Positions 29,291-41,199 of a DNA stretch of 64,000 bases are shown one piece after another; within the stretch, counting starts at the first letter, position 1, and the number at the start of each line of letters is the position of its first letter. Position numbers and translations under genes: made by a program. The notes beneath the pieces were generated by a model. That model was not told where the DNA came from. It saw nothing but the letters and a program-made list of their open reading frames with translations, and did no database searches. The DNA comes from Symbiodinium natans (taxonomy: Eukaryota > Sar > Dinophyceae > Suessiales > Symbiodiniaceae): the NCBI GenBank assembly GCA_905221605.1, contig CAJNDS010000060.1, positions 179,130 to 243,129 of the forward strand, given 5' to 3'.

Positions 29291-31285
29291 CTTCGCGATG
29301 ACCCCGAGCTGGATCCCGCTCCAGAGAGTAGCGGTGGAGGGTCCACGCCCAAGAGCGAGCCCACGGAGGAGGCCGAGCATAGACCTCCGCGGGAGGCCGC
29401 TCCGCGCGGGCGGGCCCTCGGGCCGCCGACGAGCGACGTTCAGCAACGCCTTGCAGAACGTCGTCGTTCCAAGCGGGATTACTCGCCAGACCTGGTGACG
29501 CCTCTTGACGATCTCCATGCCCAGGAGATCGATTCCTTCTTCGCGGGCGACCCAGCCGCGGATAGCCTTGACGTCATTTTGATGCGCGCCGAGGTTCGCA
29601 CTGAGTCCCACCTCAACGTTGGCCGGGAGCAAGAAGAGCCCCTGGTCAAGGAGGAACAGGAGGAGGAAGCTGAGGTTGTCAAGGACGAGGAGGTCTCGGT
29701 TGAGATGGAGGCAGGCACCGCGGATGAGGCGGACGATGTCGCCCTCCCAGCCAACCGAGCCTACGTCGAAGGCCGCTTTTACCCCTACGGCAGCTGGCGG
29801 TGCTTCTTCTGCGAAGCCATCAACCCGGTTACCGAGGACCAGTGCCTCACCACGCACGCGGGCGGCCCGAAAGCGGGCGCCCCGTGCGACGGCCGATGGA
29901 TCAACGGGATCGACATCGGGTGGTGGGAGGTAGACCCTCAAACCGCGCCCGAGCAATGGAGGCGGAGGTTTTCTGCCGAAGCGCTTGAAGACCAACAAGC
30001 GCGGGCGGATGCCGCGAGGCTTCTCAGCGATGAGGAACTCGCTGAAGCCCTCCAGGCGGCCGAGGAGGCGCAGGCGGCCGAGCGCGCCAAGAAGCGAGAG
30101 CGGCGCCAGGCGGAGAAGGCGGAGCGCGATGACCACATCAGCGAAGCGCTCCGCATTGCAGGGTGGCAGTGCCCTAACTGCTATGAATGGAATCTTTCAT
30201 TCAGGCAGCTGTGCTTTCGCTGCAGCACCCCTCTCCGTTTGGCAGAGGTCGTCTCTCGCGGGATCCCTGATCCGCGGCGTGGCGAAGAGAGGGACTCTGG
30301 CTCCGAAAGCAGCCAGGACGAGCTGGAGCACGAGATCCTTCTGGCCAATCTTGCGATGGACCAAGAAACCATCCAACCTCTTCTTAGAAACAAACACAAG
30401 AAGAGGGGCGGTAAGCGACGTCGCGAAGAAGCGACGTACGGCAAGGGCCGCGACCCTTGGAGTGCTTGGGCAGATGCCCGTGGCAAGGGCCAGGGCAAGC
30501 CGAAGGGCAGAGGCAAGTCCGATGCCAAGGGCAAGCCCAAGGGGAGGGGCAGGTACGCCTGGGGCGCTTACGCCGCGGGCATAGTTGCCGCGCTCCAACC
30601 CCGCCCAAGCACAAGCTGGGTCCCAGCCTTCCCGTGCGGGTCGGCCCGGCCGCCGCCAAGTGTTCCGCTTCCGCCGCGGACCCCCTTTTTCCTGGGTCGC
30701 GGGCTCCTCAATCGGTTGATGCACGCCCTCAACGGGAACATCAACGGCTGGTGGGGCCTGGCGGCTGCAGCGTCGGCGCCGATTGCCTTGCAGTTGCACC
30801 GCGGGGCTGTGCATGTTGTCGAGGACTCCATGCACGCGGTTGCAACAATTTCGGCCGACGTGGTCGAAGAAATCGGTCATGGGGCCAGGCGGACAGTGTG
30901 GGTCGCCGGAACAGCCATCACTCTGGTAGTAGTGATCTTGTGCAGCGCTGTTCTGTGGTACGTGAGTCGTGCCGTTGCCAATCGCATTGCGCATCTGCGA
31001 CATGGCAACACCGCGGCCCCTGAGGCGCGGCTGTCTCAACTCCTTGGCTCCGAAGCGACGTTTGAGGTCGCGAGCACTAAGAAAGGGGTGACCCATAAAG
31101 TTTGGGTGCACCTCAAGGAGGAGACAGCTGCCTGTGGCTGTCGTGCTTACCTAGCAGAGGGACGTTGCGGGCATTGCGATGCCGCAATGGACACCGCTCG
31201 ATCCCTAGGTTTTTGCACGCGGCCCAGCGAGGCGCGGGTCCTGCGCTCACAGACTCCATTCGGAGTACCGCCTCCGAAGCCCTAG
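29276..31285 (+). CDS. RanBP2-type zinc fingers, membrane helix and SWIM-like finger
   Basis: The frame opens after a TAG at 29273-29275 and has no required ATG; its start (DPELDPAPES) fits as the shifted continuation of the preceding frame. It has an acidic Glu-rich region, a RanBP2-like finger (SWRCFFCEAIN, near 29800), a helical Glu/Ala/Arg segment, and a second RanBP2 finger (WQCPNCYEWNLSFRQLCFRC, near 30165-30225). RanBP2 fingers often bind single-stranded RNA. A Gly/Lys-rich basic tract follows, then one hydrophobic helix (TVWVAGTAITLVVVILCSAV, near 30895-30955), and a SWIM-like CxC-x8-CxH (CGCRAYLAEGRCGH, near 31130-31175). This points to a membrane-tethered nucleic-acid-binding protein. 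It is not a recognised retroviral Env. Confidence 0.65.
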   Translation, partial: SWWGWLRDDPELDPAPESSGGGSTPKSEPTEEAEHRPPREAAPRGRALGPPTSDVQQRLAERRRSKRDYSPDLVTPLDDLHAQEIDSFFAGDPAADSLDVILMRAEVRTESHLNVGREQEEPLVKEEQEEEAEVVKDEEVSVEMEAGTADEADDVALPANRAYVEGRFYPYGSWRCFFCEAINPVTEDQCLTTHAGGPKAGAPCDGRWINGIDIGWWEVDPQTAPEQWRRRFSAEALEDQQARADAARLLSDEELAEALQAAEEAQAAERAKKRERRQAEKAERDDHISEALRIAGWQCPNCYEWNLSFRQLCFRCSTPLRLAEVVSRGIPDPRRGEERDSGSESSQDELEHEILLANLAMDQETIQPLLRNKHKKRGGKRRREEATYGKGRDPWSAWADARGKGQGKPKGRGKSDAKGKPKGRGRYAWGAYAAGIVAALQPRPSTSWVPAFPCGSARPPPSVPLPPRTPFFLGRGLLNRLMHALNGNINGWWGLAAAASAPIALQLHRGAVHVVEDSMHAVATISADVVEEIGHGARRTVWVAGTAITLVVVILCSAVLWYVSRAVANRIAHLRHGNTAAPEARLSQLLGSEATFEVASTKKGVTHKVWVHLKEETAACGCRAYLAEGRCGHCDAAMDTARSLGFCTRPSEARVLRSQTPFGVPPPKP

Positions 31286-32157
31286 CTAAGGGTAAGGTTG
31301 TGTTGGGTTTGGGGAACAGTGAAGGATGTTTCTCCCAACTTGCGGCCAAGAGCCGCGGGCTCTCCTGCTTTCAGGGGCTCGCGGGTCGTGACCTGGCCGC
31401 GGCCCCAGCAGATGGAGCGAGCGCAGCCCACGCACAGTCCGGCTTCGTGCAACGTGCCGCCACTGCCACTGTGGCGCGCACACCCAGCCGGAGGAACAAG
31501 GGCCCAGTCCCCGCTAGGAGTTCTCCAGTCAAAGAAGCGGAATTCCTTGCGGGCGGGCCATACGTTCAGGCCGCCCAAACGCTGCTTGGGTCTGGAGCAG
31601 CAGAGGATGTGATCTACATCCGGGCGTACAGCTTAGATTGCCCATCCTGCATCGAGGCAATCGAAGCGTCGCTTAGCAAGGGCGCAGGCGTTCGGATTGT
31701 CGCCGACATGGGACAATGCCACCGCACCAAACTGCAGTGGCAAGCGTTGAAACGCTTGGCGGCTGCAGGCGCCGAGGTGAAGGTGGGTTGCGGCACATCC
31801 GTGCGCGACGCCGATGCTCGCGACGGCCGCGGGGCTAAAGTAGGTACCGGTATCCAAGGGCTTCACCATGCCAAGGCCCTTTGCCTACTGCGGCCTGATG
31901 GCGCGGTGGTGCTGATTGGGAGCCTCAATTTTACCACAAGCAGCAAAGCCAATGCGGAGGCAGGGCTTAGGCTTGAGGTCGCCAAGACGCACCCGGTCGC
32001 GCAGTCCTACATCGAGGATTTCCAGAGGGTGTCGGCTGAGGCATTCTCCCTCGATGAGGCGGTCGCAAGGCGCCCTCAGTTGGAGCGAGCCAGTAGCTCC
32101 AACGTTGCTGGCATCGCCACTCGTGCCCCCATCACTGCTCCACAGGGTATCGAGTAG
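31250..32157 (+). CDS. Phospholipase-D superfamily (single HKD) domain
   Basis: The frame is open 31102-32157, sensible from about 31250, ending at TAG 32155-32157. A roughly 100-residue Ala/Ser-rich leader precedes a compact domain (about 31600-32000): VIYIRAYSLDCPSCIEAIEA, GVRIVADMGQC, AAGAEVKVG, then HHAKALCLLRPDGAVVLIGS with LNFT. The HxK (His 31867-31869, Lys 31873-31875), the Asp and GSLN form one HKD motif. Single-HKD proteins act as homodimers, and the family includes bacterial Nuc, Zucchini/PLD6 nuclease-like enzymes and cardiolipin hydrolases. It lies just after the zinc-finger/membrane frame, perhaps a fusion now separated by a frameshift. Nuclease versus lipase activity cannot be told from sequence. 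Confidence 0.75.
31381..31400. repeat. Covarying hairpin copy 9
   Basis: GCGGGTC, loop GTGACCT, GGCCGC (one wobble); outer GGGGC/GCCCC. Confidence 0.75.
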
Positions 32158-32740
32158 GCTGCGGCCAGTCGGCGCAGCGTGGAATCGTTTCCACGCGATT
32201 TCTTAGGCGTCACAGCGCGGCACGCTGTCGTGCCTCTTTTGATTGTATTTTGCTAGCGGGCGAAGAGCCGCGGCAGGGTTTGCCCTGCCCAGTTTGCCTA
32301 CCCCGCACTTTTCTTCTCAGCCCGTTGCGGCTGCTGCGGACCGTGTCCTGGTCGCGGCAATGCGCTCGCCGAAGCGCGTGTGAGCTGCATTGCCTGCGGC
32401 ACAAGCCATGTGCGCGGCTCTCGCTGAGTCTGGTAGCCCGTAGGGTAGTTCCGGATAGGTGAGTAGCCGTAGCCGTAGCTTAGGACCGGCCGTGTACAGT
32501 GTACCATCTGTACCATAGATTTCAGTGTCTGCCGTAGCAGTCCTCAAGGCACTCAGTGGGCTCTGTGTACTGGAGCCTCGACTCAGGTCATGCAAAAGAC
32601 CGGTCCGCCTGGTTTAGGCTGGTTTTGGAGGGTCGCTCGTTTGGGTCGTCTCGTTTCGCGTGTCTTCGTTTGCGGGCTTGCGCCCAAAGCCGCGACGGAC
32701 GCCCGCCCTCCTTGTGGAAGTCACTCACCGGAGCCTCGGC
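32158..32740 (+). other. 3' untranslated region of the element
   Basis: No frame of interest. It contains the tenth hairpin copy and short direct repeats such as AGCCGTAGCCGTAGC at 32466-32480. Confidence 0.6.
32336..32355. repeat. Covarying hairpin copy 10
   Basis: GCGGACC, loop GTGTCCT, GGTCGC; outer TTGC/GCAA across an asymmetric loop. Confidence 0.65.
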
Positions 32741-32751
32741 TGAGGGGCGAA
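32741..32751 (+). other. Polypurine tract
   Basis: TGAGGGGCGAA directly abuts the 3' LTR, the expected place and composition of the plus-strand primer of an LTR element. Confidence 0.75.
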
Positions 32752-33060
32752 TGTGAGCTGACATGAGTGCATATGCATCTTCTGCTCTGTGATGCATTAG
32801 GACTCGGCAGACCACCTTGTAGTTTTCCTTTGCATGTAGAGTTTTGCAATTCGTAACAATGCCAATATTTTGGCTCAAGTACCGAGCTTGTGCCTTTGAG
32901 CACGGTAGAGTCGTACAGTAGCTCCTAGGTTGCTGTGCGGTCCGACCGGACGCACTCAGGCGTAGCTGCACAAGTGCTTGGACTCACGAAGTCGTAAAAC
33001 AGCGTGACCGGGCTGTGATTGCATTGGCTTAGTGCAAGTCCAGTGCTGGTCGACTTCACA
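32752..33060 (+). repeat. 3' LTR
   Basis: 309 bp with no difference from 16154-16462 on direct reading. The spliced-leader-like 13-mer lies at 32867-32879. The LTR ends TTCACA directly against the AT microsatellite. Confidence 0.95.
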
Positions 33061-33178
33061 ATATATATGTATATACATATATATATATATATATGTACAT
33101 ATATATATATATACACATATATATATATATATACATATATGACATATATGTATATATACATATTCATATATATGTATG
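33061..33178. repeat. AT microsatellite, right half
   Basis: TA/ATATAC-type repeat continuing the tract at 15857-16153. The two were presumably one array before the element inserted. Confidence 0.92.
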
Positions 33179-33309
33179 AGGCAGGAACCTTTATGTATGA
33201 TTTGACCTCTTTCTTTGTTTTCATACTAGCCTATACTACTGCTACGATTAACAGAGTTATCGAATAGGGCCATCACGCTCCTCTGAAGACTGCTTCAAAA
33301 CCCCAACAC

Positions 33310-33332
33310 TAAACCCTAACCCTAAACCCTAA
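33310..33332. repeat. Interstitial telomere-like repeat
   Basis: TAAACCC and TAACCC units in a row, the complement of plant/dinoflagellate-type TTTAGGG. Single TTTAGGG-like phrases recur nearby at about 33834-33880 and elsewhere in the window. Confidence 0.6.
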
Positions 33333-34279
33333 GCCCGAAAAATAAGAAATATAATAAAACAAGAGCCTACCTACCTCCCTAGAGGCGAAACAGAGAGACT
33401 ACACCGTGTGTTTCTTTCGCACTGAACCCCAAAGACCTACCCCTAAGCTCTAGGGGAGAGGACGCCGTGGGAACCTATTCTTGGGATAGGTTGTTTTTTA
33501 AAAAGATTATGAAACATTCGGACACGGTATCACGAGAATACTGTGAGCAGATACTTCATTTTTTGAATTCATGCCCGTGCATGCGAGTTCATGCCCTTCA
33601 TGCCCCGTGCACGCGAACGCCCCGCAAAACGGAATAACAACGATATACCCTCCAACTAACCTATTGTTGGGACAGGTGCTCGAACGAAAATTACTGTGAA
33701 ACATTCTTGTTGTTAAATACACGGTGAATCTGAAAGGTCTGGGGTTCATGGTTGAACAATAAACCCTATAAGGCTTCAAGGTGTGGGGACTACAAACCTG
33801 AAACCCTATAGGGACCCGCCCCTTGTGGAGCATTTAGGGTTTCACGTGTAGGGTTTACGGTGAAGTGTCTAGGGTTTTCTTTTCAAGCTCATCTATGCGA
33901 CTCGAACGATTTCTGATGGGAGAGCGGGCGTGCAGCTTCGCACAATGGCACACTGTGGGTCGAAATGCAACGGCAGCAAAGAGGCCGCAAGCAAAAGGCA
34001 AGGCAACACGTTTCGGACAGGCAGGAGCAGTGTCAGAGACCAAATGGTTGGGTTGCAGGCCAGCCATTTGAATAGCCCAGCCAAAATGACTTAGTAGAGG
34101 GGCCCCGACTAAAGCAGGTAGACCATTAACTTTCAGCCTTTCGCAAAATCGCCACGTTCGTTGCAAGAAGGGACCTCCTCCCCTGCAGCGGCTGAGTTCC
34201 CTTATACCATCTCTTTTGTTTTCTTTCTGTCCCTTGTTCCTATGTCTCCAATTTTGTCGATTGTAGGTATTCAAGGGAA
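33333..34279. other. Stretch without a gene
   Basis: Mixed-composition DNA between the telomere-like motif and the pyrimidine-rich block. Open frames on either strand are short and lack motifs. Confidence 0.4.
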
Positions 34280-36230
34280 GTGCTAAGCTACTAAAGAGGA
34301 CAAATAAGGTTTCCCTGTCCCCTTTGGCTGTCCTGAATTAATCTTGTCTTTTCTCAGTCTGCACTCTGCGAGAGAGGAATGGACAGTAGAAGGGAAACAA
34401 CAACGCATGGGCAAGAATGCTTCTCTCTCTTTTCTTATTGAGATGACTGGGCACATAAGACTGAGAAGAGACTCCCCTCCTGTCTGAATCTCTGCTTTGG
34501 CTCTTATCTTGCAGAGGAGAAGAACTTTTATATAAGAAGAGGAACCAGGAACAGACACCAGAGAGAAAGTGCAAGGAGCTGACAAGAGTGCTTCTCTCTT
34601 CTCTTTTTGACAAAAACCGAGGGAAAGAGCGTGAAAACAAGAAGCTTTGTTTTGTCCGTTGCAGAAAGGGGGTTGATTTCCCGTGTTCGCTCCCGTTTGC
34701 CTTCTTTCTCTCCTGCGCTCCTATGTCTTCTGTTCCTTTTTTTGAGGAGATTCAAAGGGATAGATAAACGAAAAAACCCCTGCGCTGTCCTTGATCTTGT
34801 CTTTTCTCAGTCAGCGAGAGAGGAAGACACAGTAGGAGGGAAGCTGGACAAGAGTGCTCCTCTCTCTCTGATCAAAATTGAGAAGACTGGGTACATAAGA
34901 CTGGGAAGAGACTCCCCCTCCTCTCCGATTCTCCGCTCTGGCTGTTTTCTTGCAGGGGAGAAGAACTTTTATACAAGAAGAAGGGGCCAGGAACAGACAA
35001 GAGAAAGAAAAGTGCATGGAACTGACAAGAGTGCTAAGAGAAAGGGAAGAAAGCTTTGTTTTGTCCGTTGCAGAAGGAGGCTCCCTCTTCCCTGGAGCAG
35101 GGTTGATTTCCCGTGTTCGCTCTCATTTGCCTGCGATCCTATGTCTTCTGTTCCTTTTTTAGGGATAGATTGGTTTCCCTGTCCCTTTGATGTCCTTGAT
35201 CTTGTCTTTTCTCAGTCAGCCAGAGAGGAAGGCACAGTACTGGACAAGAGTGCATCTCTCTCTGTTTTCTTGAGAAACAACGGATAAATAAGCGGAAAAG
35301 AAGAAACTCCCTCTCCTCTCCTCTAGATCTGTTCAGCTCTGATCCTGGGAAGTAAAAACATGAACACGCAAGGAAACATCTCATCCTTCTCTCTTCTCTC
35401 TTCTCTCTTCTCTCTTCTCTCTTCTCTCTTCTCTCTTCTCTCTTCTCTCTTCTCTCTTCTCTCTCCTCGCTCCTCGCTCCTCGCTCCTCGCTCCTCTCTC
35501 CTCTCCCCTCTCCGCTCTCTCTCCCTAGAGCAGGCTTGAGTCCAATTATTCTCCCACTGCTGCCTTCTTTCTCGTGCTCCGACGTCATGTGTTCCGTCTT
35601 CTCTTCGAGCAGATTGAAGGGAATAGGTCGACAAAAGGTTTTCACACTCCCTCTCACTTCTTCAGCCTCTTCTTTGCCGTGTTCTTACAACGGAGAAGAG
35701 TAAAACGTAAGAAGATGAGGAGTCAATCTCACTACCTTCATGCCTTGTCGTCTTTCTTCTGTTCACTTTTGCTCTTACACACGCGAAAATTGAAAATGCA
35801 AGAAGATAAACTGACGAGAAGGCAGGGAAGGAGACAGTCTTTGGCTCGCTGCCAAAATGAGAGAGCGACGCAACAAGGACATGACAAGAGTGCTTCGCTG
35901 TTCTCTTTTTGTGAGGATCGGGCAAACAACAGGGGGAAGAAATTCCTTCTCCCTCTTCTCCCTGTTCTTTGGCTCTCTCCTTACACAAAGACAAATAAAA
36001 ACACAAGGCAAACAAATTTCAGTCACTACGTTCATCCGTCCTCGGGTTTCTTTTCCCCTGCTGTCGCTCTCTCCTTACAGAAAGACATTCACATATACAA
36101 GGCAAACCAAAACCACTCACTACGTTCATTCTCCGTCCTCTTTAGTTTCCCTCTTTGTTCACTCTGTTCTTACAGGGAGGAACTGAACATGCAAGAGCAC
36201 ACCCCGATCTCGATACCATCATCCTCTCCC
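34280..36230. repeat. Diverged tandem units of about 445 bp
   Basis: Phrases recur at a fixed offset; for example the GAGAAGAACTTTTATA phrase near 34513 returns near 34957, and the CAGTCAGCGAGAGAGGAAG phrase recurs throughout. 35387-35524 is a run of TTCTCTC and CTCCTCG 7-mers. Long frames here on both strands are low-complexity artefacts. Confidence 0.7.
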
Positions 36231-38206
<1,976 letters not shown>

Positions 38207-39219
38207 GGAAATTCAAGGGAACTGCTAAAAAAGGAGGAAGGAGTTTTTCTTGTCTCTTTTCGTTGCCCTTGCTGGCCCTTGCTCTTTTCTTTTTTGTTCA
38301 GCGAGAGAGGAAGAGATTGTAGGAGGAAAACAGCAAAGAATGGACCAGAGTGCTTCTCTCTTATGTTATTGAGAGAGACGGGGAAGAAGTTCATCCTCCT
38401 CGCTTTTTCCGTATGCTTTGGCTCTTGTTTTGCAGACGAAAACATGAATACACAAGAAGACATGAAGAGGCAACTGGGATAAAACGACAAGGAGCTCGCA
38501 CGGGTGCTTCTCTTTTCTTACTGGCAAAATAAGACATGTTGGGTTGATTTCCTGTGTTGGCTCTCATGCGCCTTCTTTCTCTCCTGCGTGCCTATGTCTT
38601 CTGTTCATGGTTTGAGGAGATTCAAAGGGACAGAAAAGATAGGCGACAAAGGTTTACCTGTCCCTTTCGCTGTCCTTGATCTTAAGAATCTTGTCTCAGT
38701 CAGCGAGAGAGGAAGGCGCAGTAGAAGCGAAACAGTAGGAATGCTTGAAAAAACAACGGATACATAAGAGGAAGAAGAAGAAACTCCCGCTCCTCGCTTC
38801 TCGATCTTGTTCAGCTCTCTTCACGCAGAGTAGCAACATGAACACGCAAGGAAAAATCATCTCCTACCTTTATCCTTCCTTTTCTCCCTTCTCCCTTCTC
38901 CCTTCTCCCTTCTCCCTTCTCCCTTCTCCCTTCTCCCTTCTCTCTTCTCTCTTCTCTCTGCTCTCTGCTCTCTGCTCTCTGCTCTCTGCTCTCTGCTCTC
39001 TGCTCTCTGCTCTCTGCTCTCTGCTCTCTGCTCTCTGCTCTCTGCTCTCTGCTCTCTGCTCTCTGCTCTCTGCTCTCAGCTCTCAGCTCTCAGCTCTCAG
39101 CTCTCAGCTCTCAGCTCTCAGCTCTCAGCTCTCAGCTCTCAGCTCTCAGCTCTCAGCTCTCAGCTCTCAGCTCTCAGCTCTCAGCTCTCAGCTCTCAGCT
39201 CTCAGCTCTCAGCTCTCAG

Positions 39220-39281
<62 letters not shown>

Positions 39282-41199
39282 TTGTCCCTTTCTTCGAGAC
39301 GAGAAGCAGATGGATAAGACGAGATGGAAAGAGAGATTCTTTGCTTCGCTGCAGAATGTGGGGTGAAAACAACAGTAGACTGTTTGGGGAGCAAGTCTTC
39401 CCTTTGCTCTTTTTGGGCATACAACAGGGCGAAGAAATTCCTTCTCCCCTCTTATCCCTGTTCTGTAGTCTATCGTTACAGAAAGACAAATACATATACA
39501 AGGTGCCAGTTTCACTCTTGTCCCACTCCTTTAGCGCTTTTCTTACAGCAGAAAAGCTGAACATGCAAGAATACAGCCTCCTCTCTCTTTGTTCTCTTGT
39601 ACGTGACAAATGAATACACAAGAGGACAAGGAAAAGAGAAGTTAATGGGCGGGAAAGAGGGCAGGGTGGATTGCTTTGTTCCTGGCAAGAAGGGAGCCCC
39701 CCCCCCCCCGTAGAGCAGGGCTGAGAGCCCTTACACCCTCTCTTTTGCTTTCTTTCTCTCCTGCGTTCCCAGGTCTTCTGTTCTTTTGCGTTTAGGAAAT
39801 TCAAGGGAACTGCTAAAAAAGGAGGAAGGAGTTTTTCTTGTCTCTTTTCGTTGCCCTTGCTGGCCCTTGCTCTTTTCTTTTCTCGTTCAGCGAGAGAGGA
39901 AGAGACTGCAGGGGGCAAGCAACAAAGAATGGACAAGAGCCCTTCTCTCTTATCTTATTCAGAAATTGATAGGTAAGAGGAGGAAGAAACTCCCCTCCCC
40001 TCAGTCTCCATCTCTTCTCTTCTTTTCTCTTCTTTACGTGCTCCTCTCAAACCGAAGACAAAAGAACAAACGATGAAGGGAACATGATATCGACTGTTTT
40101 GGCTATCCTTCTTGCTTCTCATTGCTGTTCCATCGTTCTCTTCTCTCTTCAAGTCTATCCAGATATTTTCTTTTTTCCTTTCGACGAGGAGAATGGGAAG
40201 AGAAGGTCCTTTCTCTTCGTCCCTCGTGTTCCTTCCAAAACACGAAGGGCGTGCGGCGTGTGAAAAGGTAGAATTTCTACCCGCGTCGCGCAGGTATATA
40301 GGATGTATGTGTTGCATGAGCAGCTAGAATTTCTACCCACATCTTGTAGGTATGTATCGTATATGTATTGTATATCACATAGAGAAATGGAGAGGAAAGG
40401 GCGGGAATCCTCAAACCGTCAGACTAGGATTTGAGGGCATTGGGTTTTTGTATGTAACCCCGATCCAGCGAGAATATTGTGAGCAAGTATCTGGGTTCCG
40501 GGCCTTCCCACAAGCCCAACTTGCTCGCAAGTACATGGGTTGTCATTTCAATGTTTCCCAAAGGGTCACCCAGAACAATTCTCATTTCTCACACACACAT
40601 CATCCCCAATACTCACAAATACATATCTCATAAACCCTTCTCGTTTAAGGTTTAGATTTCTAAACAGCGTATTCGACGAAGGCTTAGGGTAAATTCCAAG
40701 ATTTACACATGCTTCTTATTTAGTTTTGGGACATAGCCTTATTCCTAAACCTATTCCTTTAACGTTTAAGGCCAAAACGCACGCATGAGCCTTAGTTGTT
40801 TAAGGTTTTGCGCCGGACACTGAGGTCTATTTATTCTAGATTCTTAAACCACGCACCTGGGCACGACGAGGTTGCGGGAAAGGGGGGAGAATCGCGAACC
40901 TTATGGCTGAAGCTTAAGCCTAACCCTATTCCAAACCATATTCGCTGAAGATCTAGTGAATTCAGATCGGATTTAGGGGAAAACAATGAGTGAACGCTTC
41001 GCTTAGCATTTTCCTTTTCCTCTTTTCAGGAGATAAAACTCGGAGGGTTCTTTCAGAAGAAGATTGCTGATACTTAACGAATATGCCACAGAGGCCCCTT
41101 AAAATTAGAAAAAACCTCTTACATTCTTTAAAACCCTTGAAGATTGAAAAGGAACAAGTCTTCTGAGCAAGGACTCGGAAGGACCCTTTACACAGCTCC

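Larger units (their letters stand above)
16154..33060 (+). mobile_element. 16.9-kb LTR retrotransposon with RNA-processing cargo
   Basis: Two 309-bp direct repeats, identical as far as I can read, each starting TGTGAG and ending TTCACA, bound an internal region of about 16.3 kb. The internal region has a gag start at 16667, protease, RNase H, integrase and RT motifs of Ty3/gypsy type, and a purine tract directly before the 3' LTR. Flanks are both ATATAT, compatible with a target duplication but ambiguous because the target is a TA repeat. Downstream of pol come about 4.6 kb of cargo frames. The coding strand changes frame at several points (about 18290, 20000, 20540-20640, 23850, 27000-27550, 29280, 31250), so this copy is probably not translated as one polyprotein. 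Identical LTRs argue for a very recent insertion. Confidence 0.93.

Noticed and set aside
30895-30960. A retroviral Env protein
   Set aside because: There is one hydrophobic helix but no signal peptide, cleavage site or fusion segment, and the protein is dominated by zinc fingers.
16154-33060. Assignment of the element to Ty1/copia
   Set aside because: RT lies after integrase as in copia, but the RNase H, thumb and HHCC motifs match Ty3/gypsy, and thumb plus RNase H precede integrase.
33310-33332. A true chromosome end
   Set aside because: Only three or four telomere-like units with more than 30 kb of sequence following; an interstitial motif.
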